Part shown: positions 10,115 through 20,314 of the stretch, piece by piece | Position numbering within the stretch: position 1 is the stretch's first letter | How the letters are laid out: each line of letters opens with the position of its first letter | DNA from: Polysphondylium violaceum | Taxonomy: Eukaryota; Evosea; Eumycetozoa; Dictyosteliales; Dictyosteliaceae | Direction: 5' to 3' | Assembly: GCA_000277445.1 (NCBI GenBank) | Contig: AJWJ01000296.1 | Coordinates: 1 to 28,171, forward strand | Length of the DNA: 28,171 nt | The notes under the pieces: model-generated | The model's input: the letters and a program-made list of their open reading frames with translations, nothing else | Databases searched by the model: none | Told to the model about the DNA's origin: nothing | Made by a program: the position numbers and the translations under genes

Positions 10115-10869
10115 ATGAATACCACTTTTTCTCGTAACCTTGTCAAACTCGTACCAAAGAATACTAGACTCACCTCCAACAATGCTCTTGCTAAACCTTT
10201 GTTTGTCAAGTCCTCCGCACCTTTTGGAAATGTGACTTTATCCACATCCATTTTTAAAACCCCATTAACCGTTACCAAGCCATTTGTTGGTGGAGGTGGA
10301 TTAAGCAACCCTAGTAACAACCTTTGCACCAAACCATTACTCACTACCTCACTCAATATTCATTTAATATCCAATAAACAACAACATCAACAACAACATC
10401 AACAAAAAAACAATGAAATCAACTCAACAAAACACAAGAGTGAAATTGGTTTTGGTTCAGCAACGATTGGAATCTTACTATTGGTTTGTCTCGATGGTTT
10501 CTTCCAAGGAGATGAAATCCAATTATTTCCCAAACTCCAAAAAGCAATGCAAGATATGTATTCAGAGGTAGAACAAATCATCAAGAATCCTTTTATGTAT
10601 TTTTTGGGGAATATTATTTGGTTATGTTTTGGTTGCATTACTTTACTTCCATTTTGTTTTAGAATTGTAAAATATATTTCGAGTAGTTATTATTACTATA
10701 TCATATTATCTCGAATCATACACATATACTAATAATACTACTTATTACTCTACTATCATTAGTGTTGATTAAAAAATAAAAAATGCAGATCAACAGTCGC
10801 CAAACAACCAGATTATGGTCATGTGATATGAGGCCAGGACCCAAGGATCCTAGCCATTGTAAATGTTGA
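10115..10869 (+). CDS. Probable mitochondrial membrane protein, function unknown
   Basis: The first ATG (10115) begins a basic, Ser/Thr-rich and acid-free leader (MNTTFSRNLVKLVPKNTRLT) that looks like a mitochondrial presequence. A Gln/His-rich linker (about 90-105) follows, then two hydrophobic segments (IGFGSATIGILLLVCL and FLGNIIWLCFGCITLLPF) separated by an amphipathic stretch. Read through, the frame stops at 10732 with an AT-rich, Tyr/Ile-only tail typical of intron sequence. I prefer a splice at 10667-10788 (GTAAAA...TGCAG, 122 nt) to a G+C-richer exon 10789-10869, which gives 210 residues ending INSRQTTRLWSC...SHCKC. A further splice from 10859 to 10944 would replace the last residues with a basic tail ending at 11017. 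The family is not recognised and the 3' end is uncertain. Confidence 0.5.
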
Positions 10870-11106
10870 GTGCAAATGGCCTTGACAAAGTTGTATTACT
10901 TAGAATGATCAAGTATTCTCAAACCATATCTCTTTTCCTATAGTAGTGCGACATATGCTGAACTTCTTCAGAGGTCCACACATACAAAAAAGAAATAAAA
11001 AAAAATCAAAATTTTGATCGTTTTTTTTTTTTGCAAAAATTTTTAGAGTGATCGTTTATTTTTTTGCATATTTATATTATCGCTCAATATCTTATACAAT
11101 TAAACA

Positions 11107-11374
11107 ATGGCTGCCCCAAAAAAGATTAGTACTATGATCATCAAGATGGTCAGTGCTGCAAACACTGGTTTCTTTTACACAACCACCAAGAGTACCTCTC
11201 TCTCCACCAGAAAGTTATTATTGAGAAAATATGATCCAGTCATCAGACAACATTGTTTATTCAAAGTACGTACATACATGGAAGAGTGTGTTGTATCTGT
11301 ATAAGTTATCATTAACACTCACACACAATAATACAATATTACAGGAAGAAAAGATTAGCAGAAAGAAGAAATAA
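11107..11374 (+). CDS. mrpl33: Mitochondrial ribosomal protein bL33m
   Basis: Exon 1 (11107-11265) and exon 2 (11345-11374) are joined over a 79-nt GTACGT...TACAG intron. The product is 62 residues, normal for this family. The core RKLLLRKYDPVIRQHCLFK-EE matches bacterial and mitochondrial L33 (L.LRKYDP..R.H..F.E), and the tail KISRKKK is basic. The zinc-ribbon cysteines of some bacterial L33 proteins are absent, as is usual in mitochondrial forms. It is a structural protein of the large mitoribosomal subunit near the tRNA exit site. Without splicing the frame would end in a non-homologous tail, so the intron is well supported. The unusual N terminus (MAAPKKISTMIIKMVSAAN) may include the import signal. 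Confidence 0.88.
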
Positions 11375-12122
11375 GCGATCACATACAGATATCAATTTAT
11401 TTTAATTTAATCCTATATACTTTTTTTTTGTACAAATGAAGAATCAATCAATCCAATACAACACATATAAACAATAACAATAATAACAACGACCACGCAA
11501 CATAGCATCATTCATATAATAATAGAATTTTTAACTATTAATATATATTCAAATAACAGCCCATCATCACTCACACCTATACCACCAACAACTCGACTAA
11601 ATACTCTTTCTCAATACCTCAGAGGTATTTACCCTTAACTATCTAAATAAACCATAGATATACAGTATAAAACAAACAAGCAGACTAAACAGACACCCAC
11701 AATCAATGGATGTAGGAATAGTAAAGTAATAGCAATAGTATTTTATATTTAGTGCGCGATATATATGTGTGTATATCTGTGTGGTGTGTGAAAAAATCTA
11801 TACTTTAAAAATTATTTACTTTAAACATCTGATGAGATCTAAAAATAATTTTGGCATGTGATAGTGTGTTTATGTGTTGTTTATCTATCTATTTATATTG
11901 TGTATCTATTGGAATAGATTTGGATATATGTCTGTCATACGCGACGACATCTATGATTAATATTCATATTCAGATAACCTATACGAATGAGATGTCCATA
12001 TTGGAAACATAAAACTATAAATACACAGAGAATGAATATTATCTAAATATCAAAAAACATCATTAATAATATAAAATACTATTAACAATACTATTAAACT
12101 CTAAAACTTACTTCAACTAAAA
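11375..12122. other. Intergenic gap holding the CBM49 gene promoter
   Basis: No gene seen. It contains a compact hairpin at 11613-11629 (AATACC/GGTATT arms, 5-nt loop). A run of GT-rich sequence lies at 11757-11790. A good TATA box (TATAAATA, 12016-12023) lies about 100 bp before the ATG of the secreted protein gene. Repeated A-rich leader sequence precedes the start codon. Confidence 0.5.
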
Positions 12123-12578
12123 ATGAAATTTTTAACCTTATTTGCTACTCTTTGTCTTTGTGTTGCTCTTTCAAGTGCTTATTATTCACCACCCTGTGAT
12201 GGACACTGTGCTTATGGTGAAACTAGTGTATGCTATCACGACCAACCTGCTGTTTGTCTCGGTCATCATAGAGTTGTTGAACAAGTAAGACTTCGTATCC
12301 AAGTGACCAGTGTGTTTATTGAAGATGGTATCAGCTACAAGAGCATTCAAGTTGAAATCGATAATCAATCCCCAGGCCGTATCACTCACATTGCCATTGG
12401 CACCGAGTATCTCCAAATCAAAGACACTGTCTCGATCCGTAATGTTCAACAAGTAGAAAACGATTTCATTCTTCCAGATGGTCAAGTCATCGAAACTGGT
12501 TTATCCTATACCTTTAGTTGCACAATCAAAGATATTCACAATCCAAGTGTTTATATTAAAAATGTTATCATTGTCTAA
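12123..12578 (+). CDS. Secreted protein with a CBM49-like carbohydrate-binding domain
   Basis: Single-exon gene for 151 residues with an AAAAATG start context. A clear signal peptide (MKFLTLFATLCLCVALSSA) is followed by a short Cys-rich stretch (CDGHCAYGETSVC...C) and an all-beta domain (about 52-150). That domain reads like dictyostelid CBM49, the cellulose-binding module also found at the C terminus of some plant endoglucanases: V.S.FIEDG.SYKSIQVEIDN, ITHIAIGTEYLQIKDT, FILPDGQVIETGLSYTFSC. Such small proteins usually sit in the extracellular matrix, stalk or spore coat. There is no catalytic domain. A TATA box lies about 100 bp upstream and AATAAA follows the stop. Cellulose binding is a family inference; the aromatic residues that would contact sugar were not checked. 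Confidence 0.75.
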   Translation: MKFLTLFATLCLCVALSSAYYSPPCDGHCAYGETSVCYHDQPAVCLGHHRVVEQVRLRIQVTSVFIEDGISYKSIQVEIDNQSPGRITHIAIGTEYLQIKDTVSIRNVQQVENDFILPDGQVIETGLSYTFSCTIKDIHNPSVYIKNVIIV

Positions 12579-13055
12579 GTGCACCATTCAAATCAAATCA
12601 AATCAAAATAAAATACACTCACTCTTTTATTCATAATATTCACACACTTAAATAAAAACATAAATTTTCATTATCTTTTTACATTCATCCTCTTTGCTGC
12701 GATGAGTACGGGAGATCTGCCCTTTTATCGCAAATCTATAAAAGTAGAATAGACTCGCTTACAAGGGAAATCAAAGAGTCCGCCATAAATTTAATGAAGT
12801 TGAAATGGCTTCATTTTGATCGTCTTAACTTGTAATCTTTTAAATTACAACACCAATATTCCTTACTATTGAAATCAAGACAAAAAAAATATGACATTCC
12901 TCCTCAATTTTTTTTATACTCGTTTTTTTTCACAAAAATTGTGGGTATCTTTTATAAAATTTTAATTTTTATTTGAAGGGACAAGAAAGAATAATGATGA
13001 TTTTTATATAAGTTGTTTTATAAAGAGTAACTTGACCACGATTGAAGGGTTAGAG
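12579..13055. other. Convergent intergenic gap with a G+C-richer island
   Basis: Lies between the 3' ends of the CBM49 and EF-hand genes. Most is A/T-rich 3' flank with AATAAA motifs, but about 12690-12830 is clearly richer in G and C. It is described separately as a candidate structured RNA. No convincing coding exon was found on either strand there. Confidence 0.5.
12698..12815. ncRNA. Candidate structured noncoding RNA (three consecutive hairpins)
   Basis: In an otherwise AT-rich gap this segment holds three hairpins in a row. The first is 12698-12732 (TGCGAT/ATCGCA outer stem, internal loop, GGG/CCC inner stem). The second is 12752-12780 (GACTC/GAGTC). The third is 12793-12815 (AATGAAG/CTTCATT, 7 bp, 9-nt loop). 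The first has an internal loop like an H/ACA pocket and is followed by AGAATA, which fits the H-box form ANANNA, but no clear terminal ACA was identified. The strand is undecided. The family is not recognised. Confidence 0.25.
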
Positions 13056-13567
13056 TTATTGTTCTACTTTACCCTTTACATATTGACGTAATTCTCCCAT
13101 TTCAAGGTATCCGTTTTTGTTTGTATCAAATTCATCTAAGATAACAAAAGCCTCTAAAGATGGGAAATCTTCACCATGTTCAGATAAATATTTTTCCAAT
13201 TCTTTTTCACTCAATTTTTGATCACCATCAGTATCAGCCTTGGCCAATAAAATAGCACATTTCTTGGCAATGTCTTCAGTACTAGTGTATTGCTTTAATC
13301 TACCAACATTCTATTTCAAAAACATTAAAGAATTAATATAAATATCAATATATATACTTTTGTAACATTTACCTTTTGAATTTCACTGGCATTAAGTTTA
13401 TTATCACCATTTTTGTCACATAATTTGAAAATATATTCAACAACTACATCAACATTTTCACATTTCTTTTCCCTTAAAATTCTTGACAACTCTTGTTTGT
13501 CAATAGCTTTATCACCAGAGAAATCACAGGTGTCCAAAAATTTAATAGAATCTCTTAATTTACCCAT
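13056..13567 (-). CDS. Four-EF-hand calcium-binding protein (dictyostelid CBP type)
   Basis: Exon 1 (13567-13373) and exon 2 (13310-13056) are joined over a 62-nt intron (GTAAAT...AATAG, phase 0) to give 149 residues. Four 12-residue EF loops can be read: DFSGDKAIDKQE, DKNGDNKLNASE, DTDGDQKLSEKE and DTNKNGYLEMGE. All keep acidic or amide ligands and the final Glu. Only loop 4 has the usual Gly at position 6; loops 1-3 have Lys, Asn and Gln there. The size and layout match the small calcium-binding proteins that dictyostelids carry in many copies and regulate during development. It is a probable cytosolic calcium sensor or buffer; the partner is unknown. Downstream it converges on the CBM49 gene. 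Confidence 0.85.
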
Positions 13568-14072
13568 TTTATATAGTTTGTTAAACCTATTACTTATAAA
13601 AATATTAATTCCTTTGGATTAGCTATTTATACTTTTTTTCAATCAAAAAACAATATTAATATTATTTTTTAATATAAAAAAATAATATTCTAATTGTAGA
13701 ATTTACCCCATAGTTGTGATTAACACACTGTGCTATTTTTAAAAAGTGATAAAAATAAATACAACCGGTGGTTAATCAACAGACATTGATTAGATTAATA
13801 AAATTCCTTTGATGAATATGTAGTCTCCTCTACATAAACACTAGCATTGTAAATGAGGTGGTTTCAATTGTCGAAGAGTTCTACTACCTCTTTCATTTTT
13901 ATATATGTAAAAATGAAAAAAAATTTATTTAAAAATTAACCTCTCAGAAGAAAAATTTTTTATGTGGGTCCTATGTAATTTTAAAAGATAATTAATAAAT
14001 GGTTTTGGTGCAAATATATGAGATCTAAAGAATAGAATATTGTTTTTGATAAAGGCCTTATATTTTATAAAA
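13568..14072. other. Intergenic gap, promoter of the EF-hand gene
   Basis: AT-rich DNA between the start of the EF-hand gene and the stop of the carboxylic acid reductase gene. It holds a perfect 11-bp inverted repeat at 13891-13918 and a weaker GAGGT/ACCTC pair at 13856-13890. Also present is one copy of the tgtgggtc motif (13963-13970) seen several times near the right end of the window. No gene was found. Confidence 0.45.
13891..13918. repeat. Perfect 11-bp inverted repeat with 6-nt loop
   Basis: TTTCATTTTTA (13891-13901) and its exact reverse complement (13908-13918) flank TATATG. It lies about 160 bp downstream of the reductase stop codon and could shape the 3' end of that transcript. 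It is mostly A/T, so chance is a real alternative. Confidence 0.6.
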
Positions 14073-17000
14073 TTATTTATTATTATTAAAATAATTTAAA
14101 TAACTTTTAATATTTGCTATGGTAATGGGAGAACAGAGTGGAACGTATAATTTTGTATTTGGACATTTAAATCCTCTTTCACCAAATCCAGGGAATTTAT
14201 CTTTTTTAAAGAGATTTGAAACGGTAAATAGAGGTTTGTCTGGTGAGAGTTGTTCTTGATACCATTCAGAAAGAGATACTCTGTCGAGTGGATGGCCAGC
14301 TTGGATAATCAATGATGCCAATAAATCCAATGGAGTAGTGTGTTGATTCACCATATGGAAAATCTTATTTGTATTTTTCCATAGATTATCCATTGCCAAC
14401 AAAGATACAATGGAATCAGATACCCAATCAACTGGAGATAAATTAAATTGTCCACCTTGCTCCAGGGTTTTGAGGTGAGGATAAGAGTTGGACATCAAAA
14501 TAGACTTGATAATGAAACCCACGAAATCATGTTTGTTTTCAAATCCAGTTTTAGAGTGTGCGAAAATGGTAGCTGGTCTGAATATCATGACTGGTAATCC
14601 GTGAACGCCAGCTTTTCTAACCAACACATCAGCGACCAATTTAGATTGATTGTAACCACCAGCATAGTCCAAATAATCGGTCGAAGGAATGGTAGTCTCT
14701 GTGATATCTTGGTCTCTCGATAAAAATATACCCATGGTTGAAACGAATCCAAGTTTTTTAAGTTTGTTTGTACTACAAAGTTTAATGATATCAAGAGTGG
14801 CGTTTACATTTACTGATTTCATGTTTGGATATGGTAAAGCCATATTCACAATGGCACCATTATGTAAAACGAGATCAACAGTTTCAGCAAGAGTTGTGTA
14901 TTCTTGTTGAGAGATGCCAAAGTTTTCTTTTGAAAGATCACCATTTAAAACAACAATTTTATCAAACAAGGATTCATCAGATAGCGTGATGAGATTTGTT
15001 TTAAAGATATCTTGAACTTTTTGGTTATTTCTAAGTAAACAATAGACCTTGGATACATTCTCTAATTCTAATAAATTGGCCAATAAAAATGAACCCAAAA
15101 ATCCAGATGAACCAGTAATAAAAACAGTTTGATTGGTTTCATTGGTTGCTTTCAAAGATTTAATGGATTCCAAACAATTGACAATTTCTTTGGGTAATGT
15201 CATTTCTTTTTCCCAATCCATGGTAGTATTGGCATTTAAAAGATCTTCACCGTTGCCATTGACATTGTTGCCAATAAGGCTTGTCAATTGAGAGATATTG
15301 TTTTCTTGATTTAAAATTAAAGTTGGACTAATATCAATGTTTGCCTTTTCTTTTAATAGATTTGCCAACTTGATAGCACTAAGAGAATCACCACCCATTT
15401 GAGTAAAGGATAGAGTGCCGATACTGCCATCGTCCATATCCAAATTCAAAACGGAACGAATGTATTCTTGGACCAATTTAGATTTTTCGTCTGAATCTTT
15501 AGACTCCATGACACTTTGTAATTGTTCCATTTGCTTATACATCTCGTCTATCTTTTGTTTGTAGAGATTATAGATTCCCCCTCTATTGTATTTACCAGAT
15601 CCAGTGATCAAACCTGCCTCGATGGTCCATTGAGTAAAGTCGACTGTAATCATTTTTGGTATTTCATAGGAGGGCAATCTCTTTAACATGGCAATTCTAT
15701 TGAGTTCTTGTAATAATTTGGTTTTAATCTTGCTCTCTTTTTCTTCCTCATTTTCTTGTTTAAACAACTCTATACAAGTGGAACTTGGGACGACAACAGC
15801 CACGAGAAAGGCTTTGAATCGATCACCATAGATAAAGATTTGCTCGATGAGGGGGGAAGGCAAAAACTCGTTCTCCAGGGTCTCTGGTGCGACAAACTCA
15901 CCATTGCTCAACTTGAATGCATGTTTCTTTCTGTCGATAATATTTACTTGACGTGTGCCTACCAACTCGACGATATCACCAGTTTTGAACCAACCGTCGA
16001 TAAAAGAGTCGTTGGTGAGATCTTTGTTCTTGTAGTATGACAAACTCATCGAGGCCGACTGGACGTACAACTCACCACGTGGATAGGGTTTGTCTGTGGG
16101 ATAGTAGTTAAACTCCGGTACGGGCTCGAGCTTGAACTTCACCTCATCAGTGATACGACCATCGACACAAACACCAGTAATTTCCGTAAGACCATACGAG
16201 TTGCTAAAGCTGATGCCTTCCCAGCACTTTTTAACAAAATCAATGACCTCCTGGCTGGTTGGGGCGCCACCAGTGACCATCACACGTATACGATCACCAA
16301 AGACAAACTTCATACGCTCCAGGGCGGCCTTTCGGGCCTTTTGCAAGGGAACGTCGGGGTTTTGCAATTGGTAGTCATGCACTTGGGCTTTGTATTGGGC
16401 ATAGACAAGATTCCAGAATCTGGGCACGCCCCATAAGCTGATGGGTCTGATGATTTGTATGGTTTCAAAGAGTGTGTCCATTTGGTCCGATGGCTGGATA
16501 GCGACTCTGCCGCCCATATACATATATCGCCAATCACTCATTCTCTGGGAATGAGACAAGGTATTGTAACTCACCACCGAATTGGGATAGAGCGCATAGC
16601 TCTGACAGAGTTCACCATTGATGATCTTTTCAATCTTTACGACGCCCTTGGGTGTGCCTGTGGAGCCAGAGGTATAGTTTAGTGCGCATATGTCATCTGG
16701 CTGACGAGGGACCAGCTCGTATTTGGGCGATTCATGTGTATCGCCCTCTTTGAGCATCTGATTGAATGTCTTGAACTGTATGCCGGCGGGGACTAAATAC
16801 TGCTCCACCATCTCCTTGTCATAGTCGTCCTCTTTGTGTATGATTAGCTTTATCGAAAGCTTCTTGTCGCTGTTTAGTCTATCGCCAAACTCTTTAAACA
16901 ACTCTATCAAGTTAGGCAATGATTCTCTGGAGAGAAAGACACAAGTAGAGTCTGAATTAGATAATTGTTCAAGTAATGCCAACTGATTGCTGGCATGGTG

Positions 17001-17903
17001 GATGGGGACCACCGAAAGACTACATAAATTGGCGGCATAGTCACAAACATACCATTCCAAACAATTGTTTAAATAGATACTAATAAACTCGTTTCTCTCT
17101 ATTGAATTGTGACTGAGCGCCTTTACCAAACTTGTTACCAAAGTATATACTTGACCATATGTCTTCCATTGGAATCCATACTCATATCCTCCTTCATCCA
17201 CCTCGTCATCATCCAATTTAACACGAATACCTAAACAAGGTCTATCTGTATAAGCATTAAATATGTTTTGTATTGTTTTGAGCATTGAATCTCCACCTAC
17301 TTCTTTAACATATTCTAATTGTGATTCTTTTTTAATTGGTTAATATACATTATCATACTTCTCTTTGTACTCCTACTTACTAGTTTCTTTGGTATAATAA
17401 TGAGGAAGTGGACTTGAATCTTGGTGAATGACATATCCGTCACCAGTGATTTCAGTGGGAGGTGGTTTGGTATGTTTATGATGTTTCTGATGTTTATGTT
17501 TTTTATCTTTGTTGTTTTCATCTTGATTATTATTGCTATTACTAGTATCACTAGTATTCTCTTTTATAATGATTTCTGTTTCCTGTTGATCAGTGTTTAT
17601 ATTTCGAATGATATCCTTGGGTGGTCTAGTTATTTGATCACTATCAGTGAATAGTAATGAACTGATTTCATAGTACTTGCATTCCCAATCATAACACTTT
17701 TGACAGAGATCCATATCAGAGCATTCTATACAAACATATCTTGTTCCCTCTATGATACAACTACACTGATTACAGTAAAACAACGATACAGGCTCTCTAG
17801 CATGCTTTTGGTCATGATTGTTTGAGTATGCTGTATCACTGGTAGTTTTCTTTTTGTCACTTTTCTTTAAACTGATGATTTTGTCTTTTAACGCTTTTAG
17901 CAT
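14073..17903 (-). CDS. Carboxylic acid reductase (adenylation-carrier-reductase) with N-terminal ZZ zinc finger
   Basis: Exon 1 (17903-17381) and exon 2 (17314-14073) are joined over a 66-nt GTAAGT...ATTAG intron in phase 1, giving 1254 residues. An in-frame alternative acceptor 12 nt upstream would add four residues. Exon 1 carries a ZZ-type finger (about 44-75, CNQC...CIEC...CQKC) and a His/Lys-rich linker. Exon 2 has an ANL adenylation domain: YTSGSTGTPKG (about 388-398), SYGLTE, GWFKTGDI, and DRKKHAFKLSNGEF, which is diagnostic of bacterial CAR/FadD9. GSGK holds candidate catalytic Lys749. Next come a phosphopantetheine carrier (GGDSLS, Ser818) and a thioester reductase with TGSSGFLG (about 908-915) and Tyr1062/Lys1066 (YNQSK). 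The family activates a carboxylate with ATP, loads it on the carrier arm and releases an aldehyde with NADPH. The substrate is not predictable here. The ZZ joining is inferred from splice sites and frame. Confidence 0.8.
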
Positions 17904-18023
17904 TTTGTATTATTACAAATTATTACAAATGTGTATAATAAATTTAAATCAACATAATGGTAAATATCCAAGATATATATAAAACTAAATTCCACTTGCA
18001 ATTAACTTTTTCAAAAATATATT

Positions 18024-18090
18024 TTCATTGAATTTTTTTAAAAATCAAGAAAAAAAAAGAAACCACGTTTTATTTTTAAGATTCAATGAA
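18024..18090. repeat. 10-bp inverted repeat between the ZZ-reductase and pyd3 genes
   Basis: TTCATTGAAT at 18024-18033 is the exact reverse complement of 18081-18090, with 47 nt between. The 280-bp gap holds the 3' flank of pyd3 and the promoter of the reductase gene. Nothing else was recognised in the gap. Confidence 0.4.
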
Positions 18091-18183
18091 GTTTATTGGA
18101 GGCGTGGGTTATTGTAATAAGAACGACAAACGGTGATGGGGAATGAATTACATTGTTTATTATTACTGTGAGGGTGAGAAAGT

Positions 18184-19596
18184 TTATTTCATGGCTGGAT
18201 CTACGACAATTTGTGGTTTGTAGTCGGGCTTGACGTATTGGGTGAGGAAATCGGCATACATAGAGTAACGACCAGTCATTTGGAAGTTCCATTTGTCTTT
18301 GACTTGTTGACAGAGATTCAAGTCGACTTCGGCGATATTGAGGCCGTCGAGGACTCTGCTTGAAGACTCGGTTCTGCAGTTGTCTGGTGAGCTAAAGTAA
18401 GAGGAACCGTAGAAATGGCCAAAGTCTTTGTGGGCGGGCTTGCCGTTGCCGCTGGTGAATTCGTTGGGGAAATGCTCGGTGCCGACTCTGTTGATTGATC
18501 CGACGTAATAGTTGTTGGTCATTGAGGCGTTACGGGCTTCGACGCCCCACATGGGCTCAGAGAGCTCGCCAACGGTGGCTGAGGGGTTAAAGACAATCTC
18601 TGCGCCGTTCAAGCCGTAGGCAAGCCAGTTGAGGTTATGGTGACGGCCGTAGCAAATGTTGATGCCAATCTTGCCAAACACGGTGTGAAACACTGGATGG
18701 CCGAGTTCGCTTTCCATGTAGTAGGTGGATTCGTTGAAATCACCAGTACGGGGAATATGATTCTTTCTGCTCTTTCCAATAATATTACCATTGTTGCCAA
18801 CAACGACGGCAGTGTTGTGGATAGTTGATCCGTGAACATCGTCTCTCTCTAAAATGGGTGATACAATAACCATATTATATTTTCTAGCCATTCTTTGAAT
18901 AAATTGAACTGATCTACCATTTGATGCAGATTCTGCAAATTCAACCCATGGATATCTTTCTCTTGTACAAAAAGCAAATGGCATGTCTAGTTTTGTTATC
19001 ATTATTATCTATTATTAATATCTGCATACTTAATAATCTTCTAACCAATAATAATAATACTTACGCCATGTTTCTTGAAGACATAATACATTTACACCCA
19101 TAGCACCTGCAGCGTCAATCATCTTTTCAATTTTACTTTCAATTGCTAAATACTATTGTTGTAAAACCATATTCATTAGTAACTGCGACATCGCAATCTT
19201 CCAATATTGACTTCACTCTTTCTATCATAAAATACATACTTGATCTAAAACTGGATCAGTGGTTGGTGCAGCAATGCTATTTTGAATGATACCCATTCTA
19301 ACTATTCTTGGTGGTCTTAATTGTTCTGGCTCAGCTTCAATTCTAATTTTATTTGTTTTTGGTTAATATTAATGGATATTATATCATGTAGATAATAATA
19401 TTTACTTTGAAGCAACAATTTCAAAATTATATTTAGTGGCTAAATCTTGAGCCTCTTTGGTGATTGGTAATTTAGCAACAGGCTTACCACGGTTCAAGCC
19501 ATACAGAACTCTCTTTACTTCCTTTAACTCATCCTCTGGAATATATTTCTCTAAAACACTTTCCATTTTTTCTAATTTTTGTTGTGGTGCGCTCAT
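18184..19596 (-). CDS. pyd3: Beta-ureidopropionase (N-carbamoyl-beta-alanine amidohydrolase)
   Basis: Four exons: 19596-19406, 19342-19240, 19152-19065 and 18986-18184. All three introns (63, 87 and 78 nt) are GT-AG. The product is 394 residues, against 384 for human UPB1. It hydrolyses N-carbamoyl-beta-alanine (or the isobutyrate analogue) to the beta-amino acid, CO2 and ammonia, the last step of pyrimidine catabolism. This nitrilase-superfamily enzyme shows the full Glu-Lys-Cys set: Glu125 (CLQETW), Lys202 (SRKNHIP) and Cys239 (NICYGRHH). The spacings of 77 and 37 residues are the same as human E119-K196-C233. The N-terminal arm ([27 protein letters not shown]-type [11 protein letters not shown]) is also kept. 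All key residues are intact. The short exon 3 and split codons agree with the family through every junction. Confidence 0.93.
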
Positions 19597-20314
19597 CTTT
19601 ATTTGTATAGTTGTGTATAGGTAGATAATTAATTACCTAAATTGAATATGTAAAATAATAAAAAAAATGGATTGTGATGATGTTTTTTTCAATTCAATTC
19701 AAGCTGGTGTATTAAAAAAAATTAAAAAAAATTAAATTTTTTAAAAATGGGGTGAAAAATCAGATTTTTTTTTTTCAATTTAGAAATTTATTTTCATAAA
19801 AAAAACCACTCTTTCCTCTAAAATATCTTGTTTTTTTTTTTTTGTAATCAAAATTCACGCATGACGATTGAATGGTATTTCATATATTTCCACTCCCGTT
19901 TATGTATTCATACAGATTTGTCTCTGATATGCATTTATATTACTGGATTTATATGTTATTCTTTTTTTTTGAATTAAACAAGATTTACTCCGATCTATAA
20001 AGTAGTGGATATATAGAAAATGAGGACTATAGATGAGATTATTGACGAATGAATTAATTCATTCATGGTTTAATATTTTAAATAATTTAATAAATCAATT
20101 CCAAAGTAACCAAGAATCTGCAATAAAGATTTCATTGGCAGTCTTAAATCTACTGTTACTCTGGCTTTATCTTAACTGGCAAGAGAACTGAAATAAATAA
20201 ATAATAAATAAAAATGAATTAAAACACACACATTGTTTTTACTAAAAAAGGTATAGTAATAAATAATAGAATATCATCTATTTATTTTGTTGAACAGTTT
20301 CTAAATTGGATCCG
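19597..20314. other. Intergenic gap, pyd3 promoter and histidine kinase 3' flank
   Basis: The left part is the pyd3 upstream region, with A/T runs. The middle has an 18-bp perfect palindrome. About 20100-20190 is somewhat richer in G and C and has a 21-codon minus-strand ORF (20135-20070) preceded by a good acceptor-like TTTATTTCAG (about 20192-20201). I could not turn this into a supported gene, and it is probably the 3' region of the kinase transcript. Confidence 0.4.
20047..20064. repeat. Perfect 18-bp palindrome
   Basis: GAATGAATTAATTCATTC reads the same on both strands with no spacer. Such a site could bind a dimeric regulator, possibly for pyd3, or be a hairpin in a 3' UTR. No known dictyostelid factor with this site comes to mind. 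Confidence 0.6.

Noticed and set aside
13853-13939. 28-codon plus-strand ORF beginning MRWFQLSK
   Set aside because: Poor length, AT-rich Phe/Ile/Lys tail, no conserved look, and it overlaps the 13891 inverted repeat.
17373-17903. ZZ-finger ORF as a separate 176-residue gene
   Set aside because: The stop is created by reading into a consensus GTAAGT donor, only 87 nt lie before the reductase ATG, and splicing joins the frames cleanly. Kept only as the alternative model.
20070-20135. 21-codon minus-strand ORF downstream of the kinase (MKSLLQILGYFGIDLL...), preceded by an acceptor-like TTTATTTCAG
   Set aside because: No matching donor and upstream exon could be found in frame; most likely 3' UTR of the kinase transcript.
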